The notes under the pieces were generated by a model that was not told the origin of the DNA, made no database searches, and worked only from the letters and a program-made list of their open reading frames with translations. The position numbers and the translations under genes are program-made. Source: Streptomyces luteogriseus (GTDB lineage Bacteria > Actinomycetota > Actinomycetes > Streptomycetales > Streptomycetaceae). From it: a DNA stretch of 64,000 nt. This document shows, piece by piece, positions 50,272-59,168 of this stretch (positions are counted from its first letter, which is position 1; each line of letters opens with the position of its first letter). The DNA lies in assembly GCF_014205055.1 (NCBI RefSeq), contig NZ_JACHMS010000001.1:8460501-8524500 (forward strand). The letters are read 5' to 3'.

Positions 50272-50805
50272 GTGCGCACGGTCGAGCTCTTGTTGGACGA
50301 GGCGGCTGAGCAAGCGGTCCGGGAGGCCTGGCGGAGGCTCGCGGACGCGGGGCTGCCCAGCCAGGCACGTCACCGCTCACCGACCAACAGCCCGCACCTG
50401 ACTCTGGCCGCGTGCCCGGAACTGACCGCCCCGATCCGCTGGGAACTCGCCGAGGTGGCCGCCGCCCTGCCGCTGCCGGTGCGGTGCACCGGCGTGGTCC
50501 GCTTCGAGCGGCCCACCTCGGTGCTGGCCTGGGCGCTGGACCTCGACCCCCCGCTGGCCGCGCTGCACCGCCGGGTGTGGGAGGCGGTGGCCTCGGACAG
50601 CCCGCCCGCGACCCTCAACCCCTTCCACGAACCCGGGCGTTGGGCCCCGCACATCACCCTCGGCCGGACCCGCCGAGCCGGTGCCTTCGCGGGCCGGCGG
50701 GTCCCCGAGCTGCTGCCGGCACCACCGCTGTCCATCCGGCTCACCACCCTGCGCAGCTACGACACCCAAACCGGCGCCCTGGAGGTGCTGCAACCTCGCC
50801 CCTGA
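50272..50805 (+). CDS. 2H phosphoesterase / 2'-5' RNA ligase family protein
   Basis: The 177-residue protein has two HxTx signatures, PHLTLA and PHITLG, about 95 residues apart, which form the bilobal active site of LigT/ThpR-type 2H phosphoesterases. The first lobe ends with ALDLDPPLAALHRRVW. GTG 50272 is the only reasonable start. The cellular substrate is unknown; relatives cleave 2',3'-cyclic phosphodiesters or ligate tRNA halves in vitro. Confidence 0.88.
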   Translation: MRTVELLLDEAAEQAVREAWRRLADAGLPSQARHRSPTNSPHLTLAACPELTAPIRWELAEVAAALPLPVRCTGVVRFERPTSVLAWALDLDPPLAALHRRVWEAVASDSPPATLNPFHEPGRWAPHITLGRTRRAGAFAGRRVPELLPAPPLSIRLTTLRSYDTQTGALEVLQPRP

Positions 50806-50960
50806 GCTCCTTGCCACGGGGCCGACTCGGGATGACCGGCGGCGGGCGCACGCTCCCCCGACGCGGTGCCCGATCCACTTCTGCCGACCGCAAGTCACGC
50901 TGAGACGCGGAGAGATGACGGTTCGCACGGTGCCGTTCGGTCCGTGCGCCGCGTGCAAGA

Positions 50961-52505
50961 ATGTCGCTCGTGACCGACCCGTCTTCGTCGCCCGCCGCCG
51001 AGGGCGAGCCGGGCCGTGCCGGTCTGGGCCCCCGTGCCGCCGCGATGCTGGTGTTCGGTTCATCGGCAGCGGTTCTGGTGGTCGAGATCGTCGCGCTGCG
51101 GCTGCTCGCTCCCTACCTCGGCCTGACCCTCGAGACCAGCACCATGGTGATCGGCATCGCGCTCACCGCCATAGCCTTCGGCTCCTGGCTGGGCGGGCAC
51201 ATCGCGGATCAGGTCGATCCCCGTCGGCTCATCGGCCCCTCGCTCGGAGTGTCCGGAGCGGTCGTGGCGCTCACCCCGTCCGTCCTGCGCACCACAGCGG
51301 AGTGGGCACCAGCGGTGCTCCTGGTGATCGCGTCCCTGACCATCCTGGTGCCGGGCGCGCTGCTCTCCGCGGTGACGCCGTTCGTGACGAAGCTGCGTCT
51401 CACCAACCTGGCGGAGACCGGCGCGGTGGTCGGCCGCCTGTCCGGAGTCGGTACCGTCGGCGCCATCGTCGGCACCGTACTCACCGGCTTCGTCCTCGTC
51501 TCGAGGTTGCCGGTCAGCGCGATACTGCTCGGCCTCGGTGCACTGTTGGTGGCCGGCTCGGCGTGGGTCGAGTGGCGAACGCGCGGGTGGCGTGGCACCC
51601 CCGCCCTGACACTGGTGGTCCTGGCCGGCGGCCTCGGCGTCACCGTCGCACCCGGAGGCTGCGACGTGGAGACCAAGTACCACTGCGCACGTGTCGTCGC
51701 GGACTCCGCCGGAGGCGACGGCCGCACGCTCGTTCTGGACGGCCTGCGGCACTCCTACGTCGACGTCGACGACCCGACCCGTCTGAAGTTCGAGTACGTG
51801 CGCGCCATCGCGTCGGCAGTGGACGCCGCCTTTCCGCGAGGTGCACCACTGGCCGCTCACCATCTGGGCGGCGGCGGACTCACCCTGCCCCGTTACCTCG
51901 CGGCCACGCGGCCCGGCACGCGCAGCCTCGTCTCCGAGATCGACGGCGGGGTCGTGGGCATCAACCGCGAGCGACTCGGACTGCCGTCCCAGGCCGGCAT
52001 CGGCGTGCGCGTCGAGGACGGCAGGCTGGGGCTGCGGCGCCTGGACACCGGCAGCCGTGACCTAGTCGTCGGCGACGCCTTCGGAGGCGTGAGCGTGCCG
52101 TGGCACCTCACCACGGTGGAAGCGATGACCGACGTACGGCGGGTACTCGTCGAGGACGGGCTGTACGTCGCCAACCTCATCGATCACGGTGGTATGGACT
52201 TCGCCCGCGCCGAAGTGGCCACCCTGGGTGAGACCTTCGAGCACGTCGCCGTCCTCGGCGAACCCGCTGACATCGGCCAGGGCCCGACGGCCGGTTCCAG
52301 GGGCGGCAACCTGGTGGTGCTCGCCTCCGACCGACCGCTCGACCTCCGCGCGACGCAGAAGGAGCTGGACGCCCGGCAGACCGGCTGGAAGATCACCACC
52401 GGCGGGGACCTCGGCTCCTGGACCGGCGACGCCCCACCGCTCACCGACGATCACGCACCCGTCGACCAACTCCTGCAGCCGCACGGTCCGCAGACCGGCG
52501 AGTGA
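50961..52505 (+). CDS. Membrane-bound spermidine synthase-like methyltransferase-fold protein
   Basis: The 514-residue protein has about seven N-terminal hydrophobic helices (residues 25 to 235; for example AAMLVFGSSAAVLVVEIVALRLLAPYLG, in part). They are followed by a cytoplasmic Rossmann domain of the spermidine synthase type (HHLGGGGLTLPRYLA, SEIDGGVVGINRERLG, DLVVGDAFGGVSVPWHL). These fused proteins are widespread in actinobacteria and have not been shown to make polyamines. The start ATG 50961 has no obvious ribosome site and could be leaderless. Confidence 0.85.
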   Translation: MSLVTDPSSSPAAEGEPGRAGLGPRAAAMLVFGSSAAVLVVEIVALRLLAPYLGLTLETSTMVIGIALTAIAFGSWLGGHIADQVDPRRLIGPSLGVSGAVVALTPSVLRTTAEWAPAVLLVIASLTILVPGALLSAVTPFVTKLRLTNLAETGAVVGRLSGVGTVGAIVGTVLTGFVLVSRLPVSAILLGLGALLVAGSAWVEWRTRGWRGTPALTLVVLAGGLGVTVAPGGCDVETKYHCARVVADSAGGDGRTLVLDGLRHSYVDVDDPTRLKFEYVRAIASAVDAAFPRGAPLAAHHLGGGGLTLPRYLAATRPGTRSLVSEIDGGVVGINRERLGLPSQAGIGVRVEDGRLGLRRLDTGSRDLVVGDAFGGVSVPWHLTTVEAMTDVRRVLVEDGLYVANLIDHGGMDFARAEVATLGETFEHVAVLGEPADIGQGPTAGSRGGNLVVLASDRPLDLRATQKELDARQTGWKITTGGDLGSWTGDAPPLTDDHAPVDQLLQPHGPQTGE

Positions 52506-52531
52506 CACGAAAACCGGGCCGGGCCGAGCGG

Positions 52532-53293
52532 TCAGGGGCACGTGTACGTGAAACGGGTGGCCGCCGTGTGCTCGGGCCCGGACAGGATGCGCAGTTCGGC
52601 CCGGGCCGTCTGCTGTCCCGGACCTTGGAACGTCCACCGCAGATGGAGCCGTGCCCGCTTCTGTCCCCGGACCGTCCCCTCCTCCAGGACGCCCGAGGCG
52701 GTGCCGTCGCTTCGAACCCAGCGGTAGGACAGGGTGCCCGGACGGCCGTTGGTCGTGACGAGGGCGACGATGTGGGCGGTGCCGTCGCACCCGAGGGCCG
52801 TCGGCCGGGCCGTGACCGTGATCCCGTCGACCCTGAGCGGCTGCCCGAGCCGCTGCCAGGCGAGGAGCGCGAGAACGCAGAGCACCACGACCACGGGCAG
52901 TGTGTGCCTGCGCAGCCGTCGAAGCCGGGGTGTGGAAGGCGGTGTCGCGGCGGGCATCCGCTGGGTGCGATGCGCGGCGGAGGCGGTCACGCCAGGGCCG
53001 AAGCGAAGCACGGTGCCCTCGACACGGTCGGGCGGCGTCGATCGCTCCTCCGCCGCCGCCTCGACAAGCGTCTCGTCCGTCGCGGGGCGCTGTATCCAGT
53101 GGCTGGCCAGCACCGTGGCGCTGTACTCGGAGTCGGCCGGGCCCGGCTCACCGCTCCGGGCGCGGCTGCTGCCGAGTGCCTGAGTCGGCCGGGCTTTGGA
53201 CCACAGCACCTCGGTGGGCCCGTCCGCGGGTCCCGGCTGCGCGTTGGGGTCACCGGCGGGAGCGGGAGCGTGCTGGTCGTCGTGTGCGGTCAT
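52532..53293 (-). CDS. Single-pass membrane protein partner of the Ser/Thr kinase
   Basis: The 253-residue protein has an N-terminal cytoplasmic tail of about 130 residues rich in Pro, Ala and Thr (possible phosphorylation sites), one hydrophobic helix (TLPVVVVLCVLALLAW) and an extracellular beta-sandwich-like domain (VDGITVTARPTALGCDGTAHIVALV...TRFTYTCP, with a Cys near each end). Its ATG overlaps the stop of the kinase gene. The outer domain resembles the C-terminal extracytoplasmic part of that kinase, so they may bind the same ligand. No named family is recognised. Confidence 0.78.
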   Translation of the reverse strand: MTAHDDQHAPAPAGDPNAQPGPADGPTEVLWSKARPTQALGSSRARSGEPGPADSEYSATVLASHWIQRPATDETLVEAAAEERSTPPDRVEGTVLRFGPGVTASAAHRTQRMPAATPPSTPRLRRLRRHTLPVVVVLCVLALLAWQRLGQPLRVDGITVTARPTALGCDGTAHIVALVTTNGRPGTLSYRWVRSDGTASGVLEEGTVRGQKRARLHLRWTFQGPGQQTARAELRILSGPEHTAATRFTYTCP

Positions 53294-54945
53294 CGGAGAT
53301 CGCACCGCCTCGTGAGGAGCTGCTGCGAGGCGCCCCCGTCGGCGGAGCCCGGGGTGGTGGTGGCCTGAACCGCCCAATAGCAGCCCAGGCCCTGGAACGT
53401 GTGGTCGACGGTGAGGGTGTACTGGGTGGCGCCGCTGCGCTCGAAGGTCTGGGACGGCCCGTCCGCAGTGCCCAGCGGGCCCGCCGTGCGGCCGGTGAAC
53501 CAGGAGACCGTGATCGAGACCGGCCCGGTGCCGTCCGTGGTGATTCCGATGGTGGCCGTGGCGCTGGTCGGACCTGTCTGCCGGAAGGCCGACACCACGA
53601 CGTCCTTGACGGAGGGTGCGGCAGGTGGGGTGGAGGTGGTGGCCGTCGGCGTTGCCGCGGTGGCCGGACCCTCCGGTGCGGTGGTCGCCTGGCCGCCGGA
53701 AGAGGTGGCGGGGGCCGGGGGCTCCTCCGGACCGGTGGTCTCCGGGCCCGAGGGCGACGACAGGGAGGGTGACGGCGACACGCTCGCTGACCCGGTGGGC
53801 GTGATGGACGGAGAGGGCGAGGAGGCGGTGGCGGCGGGCGGAGCGGCCCCGCTGTCGCCGGGCCGGGCACTGGTGGTGGCCAGGGCCTGCGCCTTCTGCT
53901 GCGCGGCGGTCCCCGGTTCGAAGGGGATCCCGAGGGTCAGAAGGACACCGAGAAGCGCTGCGCCGGCGGACACGAGCAGTCCCGGCCGACCGGGCAGCCA
54001 GGACCGTGCCCGGCCGAGCCCCGGCCGGCGGTGCAGGACGGTGCGCGCCGTGTCCGTGGTGCTCCGGGGGGCCTCGTGTGACGAGGGAAGGAGCAGCGGC
54101 AGCAGGGCCACCAGCGCGGCGAGCCGGCCCCGGCCGCGTTCCTCCCAGCCGGGGCCGTAGGCGGTGCCGGCGGCGGTCTCCAGTTCCGCGACGAGGTCCT
54201 CGGCACGTGCGGGCCGTTCGTCAGGGTTCTTGGCCAGGCCTCGGCGCACCAGGTCCCGCACCGCCTCGGGGGCCTCCTCGGCCGGCACGGGTGCGTCCAC
54301 GTGCTGAAGCGCGAGTTCGGCGATGTTGTCGCCCAGGTACGGCTTGTGGCCCGTGAGGCATTCGAAGAAGGTGGCCGTGGCCGCGTACACATCGGCGGCG
54401 GGAGAGGCGGGAGCGCCGGTCCACTGCTCGGGGGCCATGTAGGAGGGGGTCCCGGCCACACCCGAGCTGGTTCCCGCATCCACCGCGATGCCGAAGTCGA
54501 CCAGCTTCGAGCACCCACCCGGCGTGACGAGGACGTTCTCCGGCTTGTAGTCGCGGTGGACGACGCCGATCCGGTGCGCGTCGGCCAGCCCGAGCAACGA
54601 TCCCTTGAGGATGACGAGCGCGGCCTCGGGATCGAGCGGGCCCTCCCGCTTCAGCAGCGAACGCAGCGAGACGCCGTCGACCAGTTCCATCACGATGGCC
54701 GCGCCGTCCGGGCTCTCCACGTACTCGTACAACCCGGCGACGTACGGGCTGTCCAGCCCGCCCAGCAGCCGTGCCTCCGCCCGGAAGTCGTGCACGAAGC
54801 CCGGCCGGGTGCGCAGGGACTCGCTGAGGTACTTCACCGCGACCGGAACCCCGGTCTCCTCGTGGACGGCCAGGACGACCCGCCCGCTCGCCCCTTCCCC
54901 GAGCTCGAGCGACCCGGTGTATCCGGGCACTTCCCATATGTTCAT
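53290..54945 (-). CDS. Serine/threonine protein kinase (PknB-like, transmembrane)
   Basis: The 551-residue protein starts with a kinase domain: the glycine loop LGEGASGRVV, the invariant lysine AVKYL, HRDYKPENVL, KLVDFGIA and APEQW, through about residue 265. A juxtamembrane Arg-rich linker and one transmembrane helix (LLVSAGAALLGVLLTLGIPF) follow, then a Pro/Ser/Thr-rich extracellular stretch and a C-terminal domain of about 100 residues with Cys (LGCYWAVQATTT...RRCDLR). Start 54945 (MNIWEV) fits just ahead of the glycine loop. The HRDYKPEN motif has Tyr where most have Leu or Val. Confidence 0.93.
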   Translation of the reverse strand: MNIWEVPGYTGSLELGEGASGRVVLAVHEETGVPVAVKYLSESLRTRPGFVHDFRAEARLLGGLDSPYVAGLYEYVESPDGAAIVMELVDGVSLRSLLKREGPLDPEAALVILKGSLLGLADAHRIGVVHRDYKPENVLVTPGGCSKLVDFGIAVDAGTSSGVAGTPSYMAPEQWTGAPASPAADVYAATATFFECLTGHKPYLGDNIAELALQHVDAPVPAEEAPEAVRDLVRRGLAKNPDERPARAEDLVAELETAAGTAYGPGWEERGRGRLAALVALLPLLLPSSHEAPRSTTDTARTVLHRRPGLGRARSWLPGRPGLLVSAGAALLGVLLTLGIPFEPGTAAQQKAQALATTSARPGDSGAAPPAATASSPSPSITPTGSASVSPSPSLSSPSGPETTGPEEPPAPATSSGGQATTAPEGPATAATPTATTSTPPAAPSVKDVVVSAFRQTGPTSATATIGITTDGTGPVSITVSWFTGRTAGPLGTADGPSQTFERSGATQYTLTVDHTFQGLGCYWAVQATTTPGSADGGASQQLLTRRCDLR

Positions 54946-55269
54946 CGCATCCCCCCTGGGCGACCGTCCGGCAGCGGCCGGCCCCGCACTCGAGGACACA
55001 TCTTTCGGCCACCGCGGTTGCGTGGCCAGAAGTACGCGCGAGGCGTGCCCGGACCGTGACAGAACGGTGGAGAAACGCGCCGGAGTCCGGAAGCGGCAGC
55101 AAGGGGCCTGCCCGTCGCAGGGGGAGGGCGGCCGGCATGGGCAACAAGGGTGTCGACCGGCCGGACGGGGAGCTGCGGCGTTCCCGCGGAGGCGGTCGGT
55201 CGACCCGAGCAGGCCGGGATGCCCGGCCTGCTCGGGGACGCCCTCGATGCGGCGCGCCGCCAGGACTGC
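54946..55269. other. Intergenic region between kinase start and rhamnosidase stop
   Basis: This 324-bp region should hold the kinase promoter (minus strand) and the rhamnosidase terminator. The hairpin at 55204 to 55236 is annotated separately. Short frames crossing it have no coding support. Confidence 0.5.
55204..55236 (-). terminator. Perfect 15-bp hairpin downstream of rhamnosidase
   Basis: The arm 55204 to 55218 (CCCGAGCAGGCCGGG) pairs perfectly with 55222 to 55236 around an ATG loop. It lies 34 bp past the rhamnosidase stop on the minus strand and upstream of the kinase gene, so it should end the rhamnosidase transcript. Confidence 0.85.
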
Positions 55270-58200
55270 CTAGCGGGAATCGGCCCCGGCGACGAAGTCG
55301 TAGGTGCCCGACCCGACCTGGAAGACGGCCGCCCCGTCCTCCATACGCAGGAAGCGGACTCCCGCCGCCCTGTCCGCCGGCCGGCCGCCCTCGGTCACCG
55401 CGCGGCGCGTGCCGGCCGGGACATGGACTTCCGCGACCGTGTTGACCGGCACCGTCACCCTCAGGCTGAAGACGCTGTTGCGGCTGGTCCAGCGCGACGA
55501 CAGCAGGCCGTGGACGGTGTGGAGGCTTCCGGAACCCCTGGTCAGGCTCCCGCCGGGTACGGGAGCGATCCGGGAGCGCTTGTAGCCGGGCTCGAGGGCA
55601 GAGAGGCCACCGATGTTCTGGAACATCCAGTCACCCACGGCGCCGTACGCGTAGTGGTTGAAGGAGTTCATGTCGACGGGGCCGAATTCGCCGTCGGGCA
55701 TGATCGAGTTCCAGCGCTCCCACATGGTGGTGCCGCCCTTCTCGATCTCGTAGCCCCAGGACGGGTAGTCCTTGTGCAGGAGCATCGTGTAGGCCAGGTC
55801 GTCGCGGCCGATCCGGCTCAGCGCGGGGAGCAGCAGCGGAGTGCCGATGAAGCCGGTGCGCAGGTGGTAGCCGGTCAGGGCCAGCTTGGCCACGAACCTC
55901 TCGCCGACCTTGCCGACGAGCGCCGGGTCCGCGACGAGGTCCATGCCCAGGGCCATGGCGTATCCGGTCTGGGAGTTGCCCTGCACGGTGCCGTCGGCCG
56001 AGACGTAGGCCCGGGTGAAGGCGTGGCGGATGTCGGCGGAGAGCTTGCGGTAGTCGGACGCCGCGGACTCGTCGCCCAGGGCGTCGGCGGTTTCCGCCAT
56101 CATGCGGGCGTTCTCGGCGTAATAGGCGGTGCCCAGGACGCCCTGCTCGGTGGGGTCGTCCAGATGCAGCCAGTCGTTGGTGAAGAACGTGGTGCGGCCG
56201 GGCTCCAGGAGGTCCGCTCCGGCACTCTCACGCACGAACTGGAAGAACCTGCGCATGGCGGGGTAGTTGTCGCGCAGGATGCGGGTGTCACCGTAGGAGC
56301 GCCACACGTGGTACGGCACGGTGATCATGACGTCGGACCAGCCGACGCCGCTCTCGGCGAACTGGCCCTGGGGGGTCGGCACGACCGCCGGCAGATCGCC
56401 GTTGGCGTGCTGGGAGTTGCGGACGTCCGTCATCCAGTGGGACAGGAACGCGCGGGTGTCGACGAGGTAGTTGGCTGTCGGGGCGAACAGGCTGATGTCG
56501 CCCGTCCAGCCCAGGCGCTCGTCGCGGGCCGGGGTGTCGGTGGGGATGGACAGGAAGTTGCCCCGCTGGCTCCAGGAGATGTTGCTGACCAACTGGTCGA
56601 GCATGCCGTCCGAGGTCTCCAGCGTGCCGGTGGAGGGGAGGTCGGAGCCCCAGACGACGCCCTGAACGTCGGTGAGCGCGGGTGGTGAGTCCACGCCGGT
56701 GATCTCGATGTAGCGGAACCCGTGCTGGGTGAAGGCGGGCTCGTAGGTGACCGTTCCGGAGTCGGCGAAGACATAGCGGTCGGTGACCTTGGCGCTGCGG
56801 AAGTTGTCGGTGTAGAGGGTGCCGTCCTTGTTGAGCACCTCGGCGTAACGGATCTTCGCGGTCCGGCCGGAGGAGCCGGTGAGGGTCAGCCGGGACACGC
56901 CGACCATGTTCTGGCCGAGGTCGTACACGTAGGTCCCGGAGCCGGGCTCGGTCATCTTCCGGGCCCTGAGAACCTGGGTCTCGCGCACCGGCTCGTCGCT
57001 CTGCGGGACGAGCCGGGCGGTGCGTGACTCCACCGTCGCCGCCGTCTCCCAGCCGGCGTCGTCGAATCCGGCGCGGCTCCAGCCCGCCGGCTTCAGACGG
57101 GCGTCATACGTCTCACCGTCCTGGAGGTCGGCCTTCACGTAAGGTCCCTCGGCCGCCTTCCACGAGCCGTCCGTGGCGATCCATTGCACGGAGCCGTCGG
57201 TGTAGGCAACGCGCATCTTGGCCACGAGCGCCGGAGTGTCGCCGTACTGGCGGCTCCAGCCGAGCCCGACCTTGCCGGCCCACCAGCCGTTCGCCAGCGA
57301 GGCGCCGATCGCGTTGTCGCCCCTGTTGAGCAGTTTCGTGACGTCGTAGGTCTGGGACTGGATGCGCCGGTGGTAGTCGGTCCAGCCCGGGGCGAGCACT
57401 TGGTCGCCGACCGGCCTGCCGTTGATCTCCAGCGCGTAGACGCCGAGAGCGGAGGCGTAGACCCGTGCGGAGGCGACCTTCTTGCCGGGTTCGGTCGCGA
57501 AGGCCTTGCGGAGCAAGGGCATCGGCCGGACGTCGGGACCGTACAGGGCGTCCGTGGTGCCGGAGACCGCGAGGGCGGAGTTGGCGATGTCACCGCCGGA
57601 GAAGGGGTTCCGGCCGGAGGCGAAGTCGGTGTCGAGCAGAGTGCTGCCGTCGGCGCCGGTCACGACGGCGTCATGGACCGTCCCCCGCTCACCGCAGCAG
57701 GCGTGGGTGCGGAAACCGATGTAGCCCTTGGCGAACGTGGAGTCGGTGAAGGTGCTGACGAGCCTGCCGTCCAGTGTCGTCCTGATCGTGTCGCCCGCCA
57801 CGTCGTAGCGCACGGTGTGCCGGTCGGCGAGGAGGGATGCGTTGGTGAAACCGTAGGGGGCGAGGTCTACTTCCTTGACGACGCTGTACGTGCCCTTGAC
57901 CTGCTTGTGCAGTCTCAGCGTCGGGCTCGCGGCCGTGACGTTGACCTGCCACATGTAGCCGTTGGCCGTGTCGGGAGCGCGCAGGAACATGCCGAAGGCG
58001 CCGCTGTCGAGCGTGAACCGAACGGTCGCGGCGTAGTCGGTCCACTGGTCCAGCTCACTCGGAGCGCCGGGGCGCGTGATCCACTGCGCGCCGTCCCAGT
58101 CACCGGCGTCCAGCAGGCCGGTCTCGAAGTACGCGTCCGCGCTCCACCGGCTCACCGCTCCCTTGTCGTCCCAGGCCCGGACGCGCCAGTGGTAGCGAGT

Positions 58201-58554
58201 GGCCGACTTCAGGGGCGGGCCGCCGTACTCGACGTCGACCTGCCGGCCGGACCTCACCTTGCCGGACGACCACACGTCGGCGGCCCCCGGTCCGCGGCCG
58301 ACCTGTATCTCATAGGCCTGTTGTGCCGTCGCCCGCCGGTCCGACGCCAGCTGCCATCCGAACACCGGGGCTTCACCGCCGATGCCGAGGGGGTTCGTCC
58401 GGCTGTTGGTGCTCAGGGCCCGCACGGCGAGGGGAACGCCCGCGGCCGCCGCCGCTGGTGACAGGGGAGTGGGCAGCACGGTCACGCCGCCGAGTACCGC
58501 GAGTACGACGAAGCCCGTAAGGAGACCGAGCATGTTGGGGCGCCTCAGAAGCAT
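55270..58554 (-). CDS. Secreted alpha-L-rhamnosidase (GH78)
   Basis: The precursor of about 1094 residues has a signal peptide (LLTGFVVLAVLGGVTVLP...AAAAA) and an N-terminal FnIII-like rhamnosidase domain (FGWQLASDRRATAQQAYEIQVG). A concanavalin-like insertion follows (VRFTLDSGAFGMFLRAPDTANGYMW), then the alpha-L-rhamnosidase N and A domains with the catalytic (alpha/alpha)6 barrel (IPTDTPARDERLGWTGD and WGYEIEKGGTTMWERWNS carry the acidic residues) and a C-terminal beta-sandwich. It releases rhamnose from plant glycosides or polysaccharides. I prefer ATG 58554, with GGAG upstream, over TTG 58587. Confidence 0.92.
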   Translation of the reverse strand: MLLRRPNMLGLLTGFVVLAVLGGVTVLPTPLSPAAAAAGVPLAVRALSTNSRTNPLGIGGEAPVFGWQLASDRRATAQQAYEIQVGRGPGAADVWSSGKVRSGRQVDVEYGGPPLKSATRYHWRVRAWDDKGAVSRWSADAYFETGLLDAGDWDGAQWITRPGAPSELDQWTDYAATVRFTLDSGAFGMFLRAPDTANGYMWQVNVTAASPTLRLHKQVKGTYSVVKEVDLAPYGFTNASLLADRHTVRYDVAGDTIRTTLDGRLVSTFTDSTFAKGYIGFRTHACCGERGTVHDAVVTGADGSTLLDTDFASGRNPFSGGDIANSALAVSGTTDALYGPDVRPMPLLRKAFATEPGKKVASARVYASALGVYALEINGRPVGDQVLAPGWTDYHRRIQSQTYDVTKLLNRGDNAIGASLANGWWAGKVGLGWSRQYGDTPALVAKMRVAYTDGSVQWIATDGSWKAAEGPYVKADLQDGETYDARLKPAGWSRAGFDDAGWETAATVESRTARLVPQSDEPVRETQVLRARKMTEPGSGTYVYDLGQNMVGVSRLTLTGSSGRTAKIRYAEVLNKDGTLYTDNFRSAKVTDRYVFADSGTVTYEPAFTQHGFRYIEITGVDSPPALTDVQGVVWGSDLPSTGTLETSDGMLDQLVSNISWSQRGNFLSIPTDTPARDERLGWTGDISLFAPTANYLVDTRAFLSHWMTDVRNSQHANGDLPAVVPTPQGQFAESGVGWSDVMITVPYHVWRSYGDTRILRDNYPAMRRFFQFVRESAGADLLEPGRTTFFTNDWLHLDDPTEQGVLGTAYYAENARMMAETADALGDESAASDYRKLSADIRHAFTRAYVSADGTVQGNSQTGYAMALGMDLVADPALVGKVGERFVAKLALTGYHLRTGFIGTPLLLPALSRIGRDDLAYTMLLHKDYPSWGYEIEKGGTTMWERWNSIMPDGEFGPVDMNSFNHYAYGAVGDWMFQNIGGLSALEPGYKRSRIAPVPGGSLTRGSGSLHTVHGLLSSRWTSRNSVFSLRVTVPVNTVAEVHVPAGTRRAVTEGGRPADRAAGVRFLRMEDGAAVFQVGSGTYDFVAGADSR

Positions 58555-58738
58555 GGCTTCTCCGGTCTGCTGAATCGTTTCAATCAAGCAGGTCGCGGGG
58601 ACAGTAGCTGTGTGACGTGTGACACGTCAATATGTGGGTCGGACCGGGTTGTGCGAAGTCGAGATCGCCCTGGCTGAGGACCGAGGTGGCGCTGTGGGCC
58701 GGCGGAGCGGGGAGCCGAGTCCTTCGAAGAGCGGTACC

Positions 58739-58969
58739 TCACAGAGCGATGGGCCGGTACGCCAGCGCCTGATCGACCACCTCATCGGCCGTGAGCTCCC
58801 GCTCCGGCGGCCAGAAGACCAATCCGCCGACATGACCGGACGGGCATGCCAGTGCTCTGTCGAGCCTGTCCAGCCAGCCGTCCACCTCGTCGTCCGAGGC
58901 GTGGTCCCCCTGCATGATCCGCTGCACGAGTGCGACGGCGTCCGCGCGACTCATCTCCCCAGTGCTCAT
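58739..58969 (-). CDS. Colicin E/pyocin immunity (Im9)-like protein, orphan
   Basis: The 76-residue acidic protein aligns over its length with E-group colicin DNase immunity proteins. ALVQRIMQGDHASDDEVDGW corresponds to Im9 QLVTTICNADTSSEEELVK, and ACPSGHVGGLVFWPP corresponds to the HPSG...DLIYYP motif that contacts the DNase. It ends ALAYRPIAL, as do many Streptomyces relatives labelled e9imm. No colicin-type HNH DNase is visible nearby, so it is an orphan, perhaps for protection from neighbours' toxins. Start 58969 is the best available. Confidence 0.75.
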   Translation of the reverse strand: MSTGEMSRADAVALVQRIMQGDHASDDEVDGWLDRLDRALACPSGHVGGLVFWPPERELTADEVVDQALAYRPIAL

Positions 58970-59168
58970 CAGTCCCCTTCGCCGAGGCACTCCAACCAAA
59001 CGCATGATCGCCCGGGCGGGATCTGGTCCCCGCAGCCGCACTGGCTTGATCACATCACTCGCTCCGCTCCACAGACAACCCACGGACATCCCTCCCCCGT
59101 CCTATGTGACGCGAGAGGCGCCCGGGACCGACGGGACGTCTGCGCACGGGGTTTTGAGGAGAGGATCA

